Assembly: GCF_000380165.1 (NCBI RefSeq)
Contig: NZ_KB904678.1
Location: forward strand, 1 to 50,416
DNA length: 50,416 bases
Direction of reading: 5' to 3'
Origin: Wenjunlia vitaminophila DSM 41686
GTDB lineage: Bacteria; Actinomycetota; Actinomycetes; Streptomycetales; Streptomycetaceae
Shown: positions 27,497-36,100 of the stretch, piece after piece
How the letters are laid out: each line of letters opens with the position of its first letter
How positions within the stretch are numbered: the first letter of the stretch is position 1
Notes under the pieces: model-generated
What the model was told of the DNA's origin: nothing
The model's database searches: none
Seen by the model: the letters and a program-made list of their open reading frames with translations, nothing else
Program-made: the position numbers and the translations under genes

Positions 27497-27791
27497 GGGC
27501 GGGGTTCTCCTGAGGTGGGGGGCTGCCGTGCCCCACCCTAGTGCGCCCGTCCGAACCACGGCTGCACCTGGCGGCAGCCGGAGGGCGACCGCGGGGTGAC
27601 GAGGGCCCCACGCCGCCGTCCGGAGCCCGCACCGCCCGTGGACGTCCGCGGCCCCGCCGGGTCCACGGGCGGCGGGCACCCGGCGGAACGGCGCCGATGG
27701 CGCGGTCAACGACTGCGTGTCGGCTGGCGCACACGCGATCCGCATGTCATGACTTCTAGCAACTTGTCCTGTTCTGGAAAGGAAGCATCCC
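27497..27791. other. Divergent gene-free region
   Basis: This 295-base gap separates paralog B from the secreted TIGR03118-type protein and must contain both promoters. I see no conserved operator, RNA structure or small gene beyond the Shine-Dalgarno site AAAGGAAG of the right-hand gene. Confidence 0.4.
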
Positions 27792-28946
27792 ATGGTAGTG
27801 CAGGCATCGGTTCGTCGGTCCGGCCTCCTCAGGAAGCGGCTGACGGCAGCGGCCCTGGCCCTGGGCACTGTGGGTGCCCTCGCCGCGGCGTCCCCGCCCC
27901 AGGCGCAGGAGCCACAGCACCACCCCCGGCACCACGGATTCCGGGAGGTCGATCTCGTATCCGACGTCGCCGGCAGGGCGCAGCGGACCGACCCGAACCT
28001 GGTCAACCCCTGGGGTCTGGCAACGGCGCGCTCGGGAGAACTGTGGGTCTCGGACAACGGGTCCGACAAGGCCACCACGTACACGGGCGGCCAGAAGGGC
28101 CGGCCGGTCACCATCGGGTCCCGGGTCGTGTCGTTCCCGACGGGCGGCGCCCCCACCGGGGTCGTGCGCAACGACACCGACGACTTCGAGTTCAGCGGGT
28201 TCGGCAGGACCGCCCCCGCACGCTTCCTGTTCGCCGGGGAACGCGGGGACCTGTTCGCGTACAGCCCGGCCGTGTCCCGGACCAACGCGGTCCGGGTCGC
28301 CCACGAGGACAGCGGCACCGAGACGGCCGTCTTCAAGGGGCTGACGCTGGTCCGCGACAGGGACGACAGGCACGGCGACGACGAGGCGAGGCTGCTCGTC
28401 GCCAACTTCCGTGACGCGCGCATCGACGTCTTCGACGAGGACTTCAACCTGGTGCCGTCCCCGGGCGCGTTCCAGGACCCCAACCTGCCCGCCGGGTTCG
28501 CGCCGTTCGACGTCAAGGAGATCGGCTCGAAGGTGTTCGTCACCTACGCCCTGCAGGACGCGGAGAAGGAGGACGACGTCGCCGGTCCTGGCAACGGGTT
28601 CGTCAACGTGTTCAGCCAGGAAGGGGAGTTCCTGAAGAGGTTCGCGAGCCGCGGTGTGCTCAACTCGCCCTGGGGCCTGGAGGTGGCACCCAGGAAGTTC
28701 GGACGGTTCTCCGGTGACCTGCTCGTCGGCAACTTCGGGGACGGCCGGATCAACGTGTTCGACCGGCACACCGGCCACTTCGAAGGCACCCTGAAGGACC
28801 GCCACGGGGACCCGATCACCATCCCCGGGCTGTGGGGGCTGCACCGCGGCACCGAAAAGGCCGGCGGCAGGGACGCGGTCTGGTTCGCCGCCGGGATCAA
28901 CGACGAGAACAACGGGCTGCTCGGGGTCCTGCGCGCCGAGCACTGA
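27792..28946 (+). CDS. Secreted TIGR03118 family protein (NHL-like beta-propeller)
   Basis: A 384-residue exported protein. Residues 1-40 form a signal peptide (RRSGLLRKRLTAAALALGTVGALAAASPPQAQ), with twin-arginine-like charge but no clear consensus. The mature part has propeller-type repeats: NLVNPWGLATARSGELWVSDN, ARFLFAGERGDLFAYS, LLVANFRDARIDVFDEDF, GDLLVGNFGDGRINVFD and GLWGLHRG, typical of TIGR03118. These are probably extracellular binding proteins; no reaction is established. AAAGGAAG precedes the ATG, and a strong hairpin follows the gene. Confidence 0.85.
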   Translation: MVVQASVRRSGLLRKRLTAAALALGTVGALAAASPPQAQEPQHHPRHHGFREVDLVSDVAGRAQRTDPNLVNPWGLATARSGELWVSDNGSDKATTYTGGQKGRPVTIGSRVVSFPTGGAPTGVVRNDTDDFEFSGFGRTAPARFLFAGERGDLFAYSPAVSRTNAVRVAHEDSGTETAVFKGLTLVRDRDDRHGDDEARLLVANFRDARIDVFDEDFNLVPSPGAFQDPNLPAGFAPFDVKEIGSKVFVTYALQDAEKEDDVAGPGNGFVNVFSQEGEFLKRFASRGVLNSPWGLEVAPRKFGRFSGDLLVGNFGDGRINVFDRHTGHFEGTLKDRHGDPITIPGLWGLHRGTEKAGGRDAVWFAAGINDENNGLLGVLRAEH

Positions 28947-28953
28947 CCGGCCG

Positions 28954-28992
28954 CGCTGCCGTCCCGGACCGGTACGGCCCGGGACGGCAGCG
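28954..28992. terminator. Hairpin between the TIGR03118 gene and the permease gene
   Basis: CGCTGCCGTCCCGG (28954-28967) and CCGGGACGGCAGCG (28979-28992) are exact complements, 14 bp, with an 11-base loop, between two convergent genes. Confidence 0.85.
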
Positions 28993-29023
28993 GTGGTGGC
29001 CGCACCGGCCACCGCGGTGGCCG

Positions 29024-30289
29024 TCACCCACGGGCGACCGCCCCGCGCAGCCCGTAGACCGCGGCGCCGAACGCCAGTACGGCGGCCCCCCACAGGACGG
29101 AGGTCACCGGGAGGGAGCAGGCCAGGACCAGGCAACCGGCCCCGCCGACCACCGGCACGATCCGGGCGGGACGGCCCTCGGCCGGCGAGAGGGTCCAGGC
29201 CGAGGCGTTGGCGATGGCGTAGTAGGCCAGCACCCCGAAGGAGGAGAAGCCGATGGCGCCCCGCACGTCCGTGGTCGCCGCCAGGACCGCGACGACCGCA
29301 CCGACCACCAGCTCGGCGCGGTGCGGCACCCCGAAGCGGGGGTGAACGGCGGCCAGGGCGTGCGGCAGGTGCCGGTCGCGGGCCATCGCCAGCGTGGTGC
29401 GCGAGACCCCGAGGACCAGCGCGAGCAGCGAGCCCAGCGCCGCGACGGCCGCACCGACCCGCACCACCGGGGCCAGACCGGGAAGGCCCGCGCCGCGCAC
29501 GGCGTCGGCGAGCGGCGCGGTGGACGCGGCGAGGCGGTCAGGTCCGAGCACCGCGAGCACGGCCACGGCGACGGCCACGTACACCACCAGGGTGATGCCC
29601 AGGGCGAGGACGATGGCGCGGGGGATGCTCCGACGCGGATCGCGGACCTCCTCACCGAGGGTGGCGATCCGCGCGTAGCCGGCGAACGCGAAGAACAACA
29701 GCCCGGCCGCCTTGAGGACACCGCCGAAGGTGGTGTCCGCGCCGATCCGCAGGTGTCCGGGCTCCGCGCTGCCCGCGGTCAGACACGCGACGACCACCCC
29801 GGCCAGCACCGCGAGGACCACCGCCACGATCACCCGGGTGAGCCAGGCGGACTTCCGCACGCCGACGTAGTTCACCGCGGTCAGCACCACTACCGCCGCG
29901 ACTGCCACCTCCCGCGCCCGGCCCGGCCACGCGTACGCACCCACGGTCAGGGCCATCGCCGCACACGAGGCGGTCTTGCCCACCACGAAGCCCCAACCGG
30001 CCAGGTAGCCCCAGAAGTCGCCGAGGCGCTCACGCCCGTAGACGTAGGTGCCCCCGGACCGCGGGTACCGGGCCGCCAGCCGGGCGGAGGAGGTCGCGTT
30101 GCAGTACGCCACGACGGCGGCCAACGCCAGCCCCAGCAGCAGCCCGGACCCCGCCGCACCAGCGGCCGGTGCGAGCGCCGCGAAGATCCCGGCGCCGATC
30201 ATCGATCCGAGCCCGACCACCACGGCGTCGGACACGCCGAGGTGCCGCCTCAGCTCTCCGGCGCCGGTGGACGCCGCCGAACCGTTCAC
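29024..30289 (-). CDS. APC family amino-acid permease
   Basis: A 421-residue integral membrane transporter of about 12 helices. VGLGSMIGAGIFAALAPAAGAAG (about 26-48) is the unwound first helix that binds the amino-acid backbone in APC transporters, and YPRSGGTYVYGRE and FFAFAGYARIATLGEEVRDPRRSIP are further family motifs. It presumably imports or exchanges a small amine or amino acid. The GTG start overlaps the stop of the methyltransferase gene by four bases (GTGA), so the two are translationally coupled. Confidence 0.9.
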   Translation of the reverse strand: MNGSAASTGAGELRRHLGVSDAVVVGLGSMIGAGIFAALAPAAGAAGSGLLLGLALAAVVAYCNATSSARLAARYPRSGGTYVYGRERLGDFWGYLAGWGFVVGKTASCAAMALTVGAYAWPGRAREVAVAAVVVLTAVNYVGVRKSAWLTRVIVAVVLAVLAGVVVACLTAGSAEPGHLRIGADTTFGGVLKAAGLLFFAFAGYARIATLGEEVRDPRRSIPRAIVLALGITLVVYVAVAVAVLAVLGPDRLAASTAPLADAVRGAGLPGLAPVVRVGAAVAALGSLLALVLGVSRTTLAMARDRHLPHALAAVHPRFGVPHRAELVVGAVVAVLAATTDVRGAIGFSSFGVLAYYAIANASAWTLSPAEGRPARIVPVVGGAGCLVLACSLPVTSVLWGAAVLAFGAAVYGLRGAVARG

Positions 30290-31032
30290 TCGCTCGTTCC
30301 TCCGGCAGGGGCATCCGGCTGGCTCCGGGGAGCCGGACGCGCGGCCCCCCGGGCGTCATCGTGCCCGGGGTCCGCCGGCTTGCGCGCCAACAGGAACGCC
30401 GCATGGCGCTTCCTGCTGACGGAGTCGTCCCCCGCGTCGGGCTCGTCCAGCAGCCGGGCGCGCACGACCAGCCCCGCCCGGCCGAGCAGGTCGGCGACCC
30501 GGTCCGGCTGCCGCCGGTGCAGTTCGAGCGAGACCGGGTGCCCGAACGCCTCCGTCAGGTGCACCGTCTCGTCGCCGGCCTGGAACGCGAGCAGCACGTG
30601 GCCGCCGGGCGCCAGCACCCGGTGGAACTCGGCGAAGACCTCCGGCAGGCGTTCCTGCGGGACGTGGATGATCGAGTACCAGGTGACGACTCCGCCCAGG
30701 GCGCCGTCCGGCAGGTCCAGGCCCAGCATCGAACCCACCTCGAACCGCAGACCGGGATACGTCTGCCGGGCCACCGCCACCATCCGCGGCGACAGGTCGA
30801 TCCCGAACACCGGAAGGCCCAGGCCGTGCAGGTGCGCCGCCACGCGACCGCTGCCGCACCCGACGTCGGCGACCTGCCCGGCACCGCCGGCCCGTACGAG
30901 GTCCGCGAACCCCGCGAGCATCGCCCGTTCCAACGGACTGTCCGCCAACGCGTCACGGAACAGTTCGGCGTAGTCGGCGGCCACGGTGTCGTAGGAGGTC
31001 CGGGTGGTGCGCAGGAAGTCGGGTTCGGTCAC
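30286..31032 (-). CDS. Class I SAM-dependent methyltransferase
   Basis: A 248-residue soluble methyltransferase. Motif I VADVGCGSGRVAAHL, the acidic end of strand 2 (VFGIDLSPRMVAVAR), motif II GGVVTWYSIIHVP and the LAPGGHVLLAF segment are all in order, as in methyltransferase_11/25 domains. The C-terminal 25 residues are Pro/Arg/Ala-rich. The GTG at 31032 (VTEPDFLRTTRTSYD) fits the family start better than the longer frame to 31092. Translational coupling to the APC permease suggests a shared small substrate. Acceptor unknown. Confidence 0.82.
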   Translation of the reverse strand: MTEPDFLRTTRTSYDTVAADYAELFRDALADSPLERAMLAGFADLVRAGGAGQVADVGCGSGRVAAHLHGLGLPVFGIDLSPRMVAVARQTYPGLRFEVGSMLGLDLPDGALGGVVTWYSIIHVPQERLPEVFAEFHRVLAPGGHVLLAFQAGDETVHLTEAFGHPVSLELHRRQPDRVADLLGRAGLVVRARLLDEPDAGDDSVSRKRHAAFLLARKPADPGHDDARGAARPAPRSQPDAPAGGTSE

Positions 31033-31118
31033 GGTCGCGCACCCTACTCGGCTTACCCCCGAGGCCACCGAGAGGGACCCGGACGGTCCCACCCCGACCC
31101 CTCCCCCGACCCCGGCGC

Positions 31119-31991
31119 TCAGGTACGAGGCCGTGCGGTGCCGTGCGCGGCAGTGCGATAGGCACCGGGGGTGACGCCGTAGGTGCGGGTGAACCAGCGG
31201 GTGAGGTGGGCCTGGTCGGCGAAGCCCGCCTCCGTCGCCGCCGCCGACGGTGCGGCGCCGGACGCCAGGAGGCCCCTGGCGTGGCGCAGCCTCAGGTCAC
31301 GCTGGTACTCGCTGGGCGCGAAGCCGTAGGTGGCGCGGAAACCGCGGTACAGGGCGTAGCGGCTGCACCCGGCGGCCCGCGCGAGTTCGCCGACGCTCAG
31401 GTCCTCGGCGAAGCGTTCCCGCAGGAGCGCCCGCGCGCGTGCGGCCGCGCCGGCGACCGGCGCGTGGCGCCGGTCACCGGCAGGACGGGTCGGCCGTGAG
31501 GCGGCACGGCCGGCCATGCCCAGGACCGCGGCGGTGAGCCGCTCCTCCACGACCAGGCGCGGGGCACGGGCGACGACCGCGCGGTGCAGCCGGGACAGGG
31601 CCCGGGCCAGGTGGGGGTCGTCCACGACGGGCTCGGCGAACAGCGGAGGTCCCGACCGGTGGGGCACCGCGTCCTCCAGGACCTGCCGGAGCAGGGCCAC
31701 GTCGAGGTGGAGCATGCGGTAGCGGTATCCGTGGTCGGTCGCCGAACGGCCGTCGTGCGGTTCGTCGGGGTTGAACGCCATGACCCGCCCCGCCCCGCTG
31801 GTGCACCGCCGTCCCCGGCAGACGAAGGACTGCGCACCGTGGTCGGTGACGCCGAACGAGTAGGTGTCGTGGGAGTGCACCGGGTACGCGAAGGCGTGGA
31901 AGCGCGCCTGCATGACCTCGAGTCCGAGCCCGGGCACCCGCCAGTAGACCGCGCGTTCACCAGCAGGGGACACCCCACCAGTGTCCCGCAC
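31119..31991 (-). CDS. AraC family transcriptional regulator
   Basis: A 290-residue regulator. An N-terminal cupin-type AraC-binding domain (VHSHDTYSFGVTDHGAQSF; VMAFNPDEPHDGR) is followed by the double helix-turn-helix (about 190-285: LSVGELARAAGCSRYALYRGF; GFADQAHLTRWFTRTYGVTPGAYR). GTG 31991 is used; GTG 31973 (VSPAGERAVYW) is an alternative. It is divergent from the MerB-like gene, the most likely regulated neighbour. Confidence 0.88.
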   Translation of the reverse strand: MRDTGGVSPAGERAVYWRVPGLGLEVMQARFHAFAYPVHSHDTYSFGVTDHGAQSFVCRGRRCTSGAGRVMAFNPDEPHDGRSATDHGYRYRMLHLDVALLRQVLEDAVPHRSGPPLFAEPVVDDPHLARALSRLHRAVVARAPRLVVEERLTAAVLGMAGRAASRPTRPAGDRRHAPVAGAAARARALLRERFAEDLSVGELARAAGCSRYALYRGFRATYGFAPSEYQRDLRLRHARGLLASGAAPSAAATEAGFADQAHLTRWFTRTYGVTPGAYRTAAHGTARPRT

Positions 31992-32107
31992 CCGCGTTCA
32001 AGACACCTGGGGGCCCCGGGCCCAGGCTGGACGCCACCCACCCCGCGTTCCTTCGCCGGAGCGCCACCGCCCCGGCCCTCGGGCCGGGCCGTCACGGAGG
32101 AACCCCG

Positions 32108-32806
32108 ATGACCGACGCCGCATCCCGGACGCACGCAGCCCGGGCGGAGGAGATCCGCCTGGCGGTCTACTCCCACTTCGCACGAACCGGCGGCGCTCCG
32201 TCCGTCCCGGACCTGGCGTCCGGGACCGGACTCGCGCCCACCGAGGTACGCCGCGCGCTCCGCACCCTGCACCAGCGCCGCGACCTGGTCCTCGACAACG
32301 ACCACGACCGGATCGTCATGGCGCACCCCTTCTCCTCGGTCCCGCTCGGCTTCTCGGTGATGGGCGCGCGCACGCTGTGGTGGGGCGGCTGCGCCTGGGA
32401 CTCCTTCGCGATCCCCCACCTCCTCGACGACGAGCCGGAGGTCCTGGTCGCCACGCGCTGCCCGGCCTGCGGCACCCCACACGCATGGGTGGTGGACCGG
32501 AAGGCTCCGCCCCCCGGGGAGCAGGTGGCCCACTTCCTCACCCCCGCCCGCCACGTCTGGGACGACGTCGTGCACGCCTGCGCCCACCAGCGCCTGTTCT
32601 GCTCGGCCGACTGCGTCAGCACCTGGTCGGAGCACACCGGGCGGACGCCCGGCTACGTCATGGACCTGCCCACGCTGTGGCGGCTCGCCCGCGGCTGGTA
32701 CGCCGGCCGCCTGGACGCCGGACACGTCCGCCGCGACCCCGCCTCGGCCTCCGCGTACTTCGCCCAGGTGGGACTGCGCGGGGCGTTCTGGGGACTGCCC
32801 GACTGA
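32108..32806 (+). CDS. Alkylmercury lyase (MerB)-like protein
   Basis: A 232-residue protein with an N-terminal winged helix (about 12-70) and the MerB catalytic core. WWGGCAWDSF places Cys95 and Asp98, and RLFCSADC places Cys165, matching the Cys96/Asp99/Cys159 triad known for organomercurial lyase, which cleaves C-Hg bonds. Extra pairs CPAC (118-121) and the second Cys of CSADC look like an added metal knuckle. No merA, merR or merT is present, and the neighbouring regulator is AraC-type, so organomercury detoxification is uncertain. GGAGG precedes the ATG. Confidence 0.8.
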   Translation: MTDAASRTHAARAEEIRLAVYSHFARTGGAPSVPDLASGTGLAPTEVRRALRTLHQRRDLVLDNDHDRIVMAHPFSSVPLGFSVMGARTLWWGGCAWDSFAIPHLLDDEPEVLVATRCPACGTPHAWVVDRKAPPPGEQVAHFLTPARHVWDDVVHACAHQRLFCSADCVSTWSEHTGRTPGYVMDLPTLWRLARGWYAGRLDAGHVRRDPASASAYFAQVGLRGAFWGLPD

Positions 32807-32816
32807 ACAACGCGGG

Positions 32817-32844
32817 CGCCCGGCGCCCGGCACCCGGCACCCGG
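32817..32844. repeat. Four 7-bp tandem units between convergent genes
   Basis: Units CGCCCGG, CGCCCGG, CACCCGG, CACCCGG follow each other without gaps in the 66-base space between the MerB-like and DUF1203 gene ends. Confidence 0.7.
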
Positions 32845-32872
32845 CGCGGGGGTTCGCCGGTGCGCCCGCCCC

Positions 32873-33352
32873 TCAGGCGCGCGTGATCCTGAACATGTAG
32901 CAGCCCCAGGCGACGTTGCGGCTGTGCACCTGCACCACGGCGGGCTCGGCGAGCAGTTCGGCAATCACTCCCTCGGGGTCCTGGCCGTCGTGCACGGTGG
33001 TGGCGTCGTGAATCCAGCCGCGCGCGTCGTACGCCCGCAGCACCTGCGGACGGCCGCGCCAGTCCGGGGGGTAGCGGGTGACGTCGGCGGGCCCCGCGCA
33101 GGGCTCAGCATGGGCGAACACGGCGCCGACCTCGCGGTAGGGGCTGGCCGGCAGCGGCGGCTGGTAACCGAACAGCAGCAGGCCCTGGCCGGGCTCGGCG
33201 TCGCGCAGACAGCACCGGAGGGGCTCGCCGCCCTGGGCCGTCATGCGCTCCGCACGATTTCCGAAGGCGTCGGCCCCGCTGGCGCGCACCCCGTCGAGTA
33301 CCTCAGCGGGCAGCGCGTGGACGCGGAAGGTGATCGTCGGTGTCCTCGTCAT
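32873..33352 (-). CDS. DUF1203 family protein
   Basis: A 159-residue protein matching DUF1203 along its whole length: TFRVHALPAEVLDGVR, EPLRCCLRDAEPG, SPYREVGAVFAHAEPC, PQVLRAYDARGWIHDA and the C-terminal VHSRNVAWGCYMFRI. The paired Cys, the HAEPC segment and conserved His/Arg are hallmarks of the family, whose function is unknown. ATG 33352 (MTRTPTITFRV) was chosen over the longer frame reaching 33526. It is apparently monocistronic. Confidence 0.82.
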   Translation of the reverse strand: MTRTPTITFRVHALPAEVLDGVRASGADAFGNRAERMTAQGGEPLRCCLRDAEPGQGLLLFGYQPPLPASPYREVGAVFAHAEPCAGPADVTRYPPDWRGRPQVLRAYDARGWIHDATTVHDGQDPEGVIAELLAEPAVVQVHSRNVAWGCYMFRITRA

Positions 33353-33522
33353 GCGCCCAGACTCCCGACTCGGCGCTGGCCACGCTGGCGGGGATCGGAC
33401 ATCACATCCCGTACCGGACGTCCACGCACTCCCACGAGCCACGTGCTGGCTCCGAGCGAGGAGTCGCAGCAGCAGCTCGCGAACCGGAACACGTCGGCTC
33501 CAAGGGATGTGCTCATGGAAAG

Positions 33523-34695
33523 TCACAAAGCAATGCCTGCTCGTTTCGTCAGGGTCATGAGCCTCGGATTGCTTCGGCGGTGAATGGACGTCAGGACACG
33601 CAGGAGTTCCTGGCTGTGCGGGTGGACACGGGCCATTTGCGGAGCCGCTTCCCAGGCCTCGGAGAGGGAATCAAGGGCGCCGTCGCGGTCACCAAGCGCG
33701 AGTCGCGCACGCGACGCGTTCATGTGCAGTGGACCGATACGCGTTGCCGGCAGGGAAAGCGGAGACTGACTGACCCCTTCCATGAAGGAAAGCGCGTCAC
33801 CAAAGTCCTCGATGTCCACCGAGGTTGCCACAACGTGGGTCAACGTGTTTTCGGGTCCAAAATGAATCCCGTGCTCCTCCACATCCCGCGGGAAATCGTC
33901 AGCCATTCGCCATGCCCGCTCCTTGTGTCTGGCCACCTCGGTTCTGTCTTTGACGCGTCCGGCAAGGGTCATTCCCCGAAGATGCAACAAGCCAAGAGCG
34001 AAAGAACGCTCCCAACCAGTCAAGGTGCGCTCAGCCTCCACCACCGCGCGCTCGACGACCGCTAGACCACCCGCAAAGTCCCCAAAATTAAGAAAGGTGC
34101 CAGCTTCGTCCCGCGCGGCAATCGCGACTGCCAACGAACCTGCGCGTTCAGCGGCCATGTGTTGCTTGGCGACAGCCAAGTCCGCAAGGTCCATCCAACG
34201 GTGCCGCGCCGCCAGCCAGTACACCGTGCTGTACACGTCGGCCACCATTGACCAGGCATGTGATCCCCCCACGGCATGCGCATGGTTCGTCGCGTCAGCC
34301 AAAAGGCCCGGCAAACGGGTCAAGACGCCTACGAGATCCGCGTCTCCCCGCATACGAATCACCTCAGCAAGACCTGTAGCGATTCCTCGGGAGTCTGCGG
34401 TTGCTTCTCCTGGCAGGTCAAAGCGCCGAATAGCTGACCGGAGATTCTTGATGTCGCCCTCGTTCGCGGGCTCAATGGGGGTCTTTCCCAGAATCTCGTC
34501 AAGCGTGTAGCCAAGTACGCCCGCGATAGAGGCGGCGACTCCTTGACTCAGCGCCCGGTCGCCGATCTCGATTTTACTGAGCAGTGAGACGGAAATACCT
34601 GCTTTGCGGGCCAACGCTGCCTGTCCCATCCCACGCGCCTTGCGGAGAACGGCAACGTTCTGGCCGGGTCCGGGGATCTTCGTTGTTCCGGTCAT
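33523..34695 (-). CDS. XRE-type HTH regulator with C-terminal helical (TPR-like) domain
   Basis: A 390-residue regulator. An N-terminal Cro/CI-type HTH (about 12-66: LRKARGMGQAALARKAGISVSLLSKIEIG) is followed by about 300 residues of helical repeats resembling TPR units (WMDLADLAVAKQHMAAERAG; GDFAGGLAVVERAV; ARLALGDRDGALDSLSEAWEAA), the layout of many actinomycete peptide- or stress-linked regulators. Its GC content is visibly below that of its neighbours, suggesting transfer. It is divergent from a small conserved protein gene and about 1.4 kb from the peptide/methyltransferase pair, a setting common for regulators of small-peptide loci. Confidence 0.85.
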   Translation of the reverse strand: MTGTTKIPGPGQNVAVLRKARGMGQAALARKAGISVSLLSKIEIGDRALSQGVAASIAGVLGYTLDEILGKTPIEPANEGDIKNLRSAIRRFDLPGEATADSRGIATGLAEVIRMRGDADLVGVLTRLPGLLADATNHAHAVGGSHAWSMVADVYSTVYWLAARHRWMDLADLAVAKQHMAAERAGSLAVAIAARDEAGTFLNFGDFAGGLAVVERAVVEAERTLTGWERSFALGLLHLRGMTLAGRVKDRTEVARHKERAWRMADDFPRDVEEHGIHFGPENTLTHVVATSVDIEDFGDALSFMEGVSQSPLSLPATRIGPLHMNASRARLALGDRDGALDSLSEAWEAAPQMARVHPHSQELLRVLTSIHRRSNPRLMTLTKRAGIAL

Positions 34696-34783
34696 GGCCT
34701 CAGTCTCCCGTCAGTTGTGCGGGCTTCCCATGCTGCCAGCCACTGATGGGCCTCCCCCACCTGACTGTGCATGAAGTGTGCAA

Positions 34784-34811
34784 GTTGACTGCCGCCCGGA
34801 CGCGTTGACTG
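34784..34811. promoter_or_regulatory. Direct repeat GTTGACTG x2, 20 bases apart
   Basis: GTTGACTG at 34784-34791 and 34804-34811, start to start 20 bases (two helical turns), in the 191-base divergent gap between the XRE gene and the small protein gene. A CTGACTGTG-like partial copy lies just upstream. It fits a tandem site for the divergent XRE regulator; alternatively one copy may be a -35 (TTGACT). Confidence 0.4.
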
Positions 34812-34886
34812 ATTGCAGGCAGAGGAGACCCCCGCGACCGTCCGACCGGCCCGGGGGCATGGACCACCTGAAAGAAGCAGGCAGCC

Positions 34887-35195
34887 ATGACGAAGAGTAC
34901 GACGGAACTACCGTCCTCGAACGAACGATCTGAGGAACCAGTGAGCGGCCAGGTGTCCGACACTGTCGAAGCCGTGGCTGAGCGGCCCCCCGTGGGCTCC
35001 CTCGTCGTGGACTCCAGGCGTGATCGGCTCGGTGTGGTGATGGGGCACGTCGGCCCGTGCTGCCAGCTCCGACCCGAACGGGGTGGACGGGAATGGGACG
35101 CCCGCCCGTCCGAGCTCCGTCCGGCCACCGATGCCGACAAGGTGCGGTTGAGGGTCCGCGAGGCCAACGAGCGCAGCACGGGGGCGAAGCTGTGA
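34887..35195 (+). CDS. Small conserved actinomycete protein next to the XRE regulator
   Basis: A 102-residue soluble protein. The first 35 residues are Ser/Glu-rich and variable. The rest, VGSLVVDSRRDRLGVVMGH...GGREWDARPSELRPAT, looks like a small beta-barrel segment that I recall beside XRE-type regulators in other actinomycetes. No function is known. Start ATG 34887 with only a weak AAAGAAG upstream. A GTG overlaps its stop, but the frame it opens runs into the VOC gene region and was not called. Confidence 0.65.
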   Translation: MTKSTTELPSSNERSEEPVSGQVSDTVEAVAERPPVGSLVVDSRRDRLGVVMGHVGPCCQLRPERGGREWDARPSELRPATDADKVRLRVREANERSTGAKL

Positions 35196-35401
35196 GCACT
35201 CCCGGAGCAGCGGAGCAACAGCAGGGCGGGCCAACGCCCCCGCCTGGTTCTCTCTTCTCGTGGTCGTTTCAACACCCCAGCTCAGCAGGTTCGATGGACC
35301 TCGGGGTTCGGGTGGACCGGGGGCCGCAGGGACCCTCATTCGTTCAAGGTCTCCCAGCCGGGACCTCCCTCACCCGCCCACAGCCTCCCCGGACAGAACA
35401 G

Positions 35402-35767
35402 CTAGTCCACCAGGGTCCGTCTCGGCCGCAGGACGCAGAACTCGTTGCCCTCGGGGTCCGCCAGGACGACCCATGTCACGTCGTCGCCCTGACCGATGCC
35501 CACCCGACGCGCCCCGAGGCCCTCGAGCCGGGCGACCTCCGCGGCCTGGTCGTCCGGGGCCAGGTCCAGGTGGAGGCGGTTCTTGACCGTCTTGCCCTCC
35601 GGCACCGGCAGGAAGCACAGCCCGGGCCGGGTGGTGGCGTCCTCACCGATGACGACCTCGTCCTCCGCCTCGAAGAGGATCTGGTAACGGAGGACCTCGG
35701 CCCACCAGCGGGCGAGTCCGGGGACGTCGTGGGCATCGACGGCGATCTGGTGCAGGACGAGAGTCAT
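35402..35767 (-). CDS. VOC family protein
   Basis: A 121-residue glyoxalase/bleomycin-resistance-fold protein. LHQIAVDAHDVPGLARWWAEVL opens module one, NRLHLDLAPDDQAAEVARLEGLGA opens module two and VVLADPEGNEFCVLRP closes it. The His and Glu positions used for metal in glyoxalase I are partly present (HQIAV, HLDLAP, EFCVL). ATG 35767 was used. It stands alone, reading toward the small XRE-associated gene. Substrate unknown. Confidence 0.82.
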   Translation of the reverse strand: MTLVLHQIAVDAHDVPGLARWWAEVLRYQILFEAEDEVVIGEDATTRPGLCFLPVPEGKTVKNRLHLDLAPDDQAAEVARLEGLGARRVGIGQGDDVTWVVLADPEGNEFCVLRPRRTLVD

Positions 35768-36100
35768 GCGCGCCAGTGTGACCGAGGGACCCATGGCTGA
35801 CCAAGCGTTTCTTCCGGGCGGCCCTGTGGTTCCGGCGCGGCGCGGCCAGTGCCTGTGGGCCGACTCCACACCGACGGACGGCACACACGTCCTGCCAAGT
35901 CCGGGGCCGGTACACACGTGCCTGATCACTGCGGCCATGGACTCGTTCGGGTGATCGGGCTGCAATCGCTTGTGATCACACGGATGTTGGGAGGCAGGGA
36001 TTCCCAGGGTCGTCACGGCGACAGGTCCGGCCAGTGCCACCGACGGACGGCACCACCAGACCGGTGAGGCCACACCAACCGGAACGAAGGAGAACACAGG
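35768..36100. other. Upstream region of the peptide/methyltransferase operon, with a 16-bp direct repeat
   Basis: This 333-base divergent region has no persuasive gene. CACCGACGGACGGCAC occurs twice, at 35869-35884 and 36038-36053, and each copy is preceded by GGCCAGTGCC at a different distance. The second copy lies 48 bases before the peptide ATG. They may be regulator-binding sites or a duplicated fragment. Confidence 0.45.

Noticed and set aside
32817-32844. 7-bp tandem units as a CRISPR-like or phase-variation repeat
   Set aside because: Only four short units in an intergenic space between gene ends; no effect on a frame or promoter is evident.
35192-35800. GTG-started frame overlapping the small XRE-associated gene stop
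   Set aside because: The four-base overlap is attractive, but the frame runs through the antisense strand of the VOC gene with no conserved segment.
35793-35954. 53-codon ORF in the gap before the peptide gene
   Set aside because: Weak start context, no recognisable product and it covers one copy of the 16-bp repeat; more likely chance.
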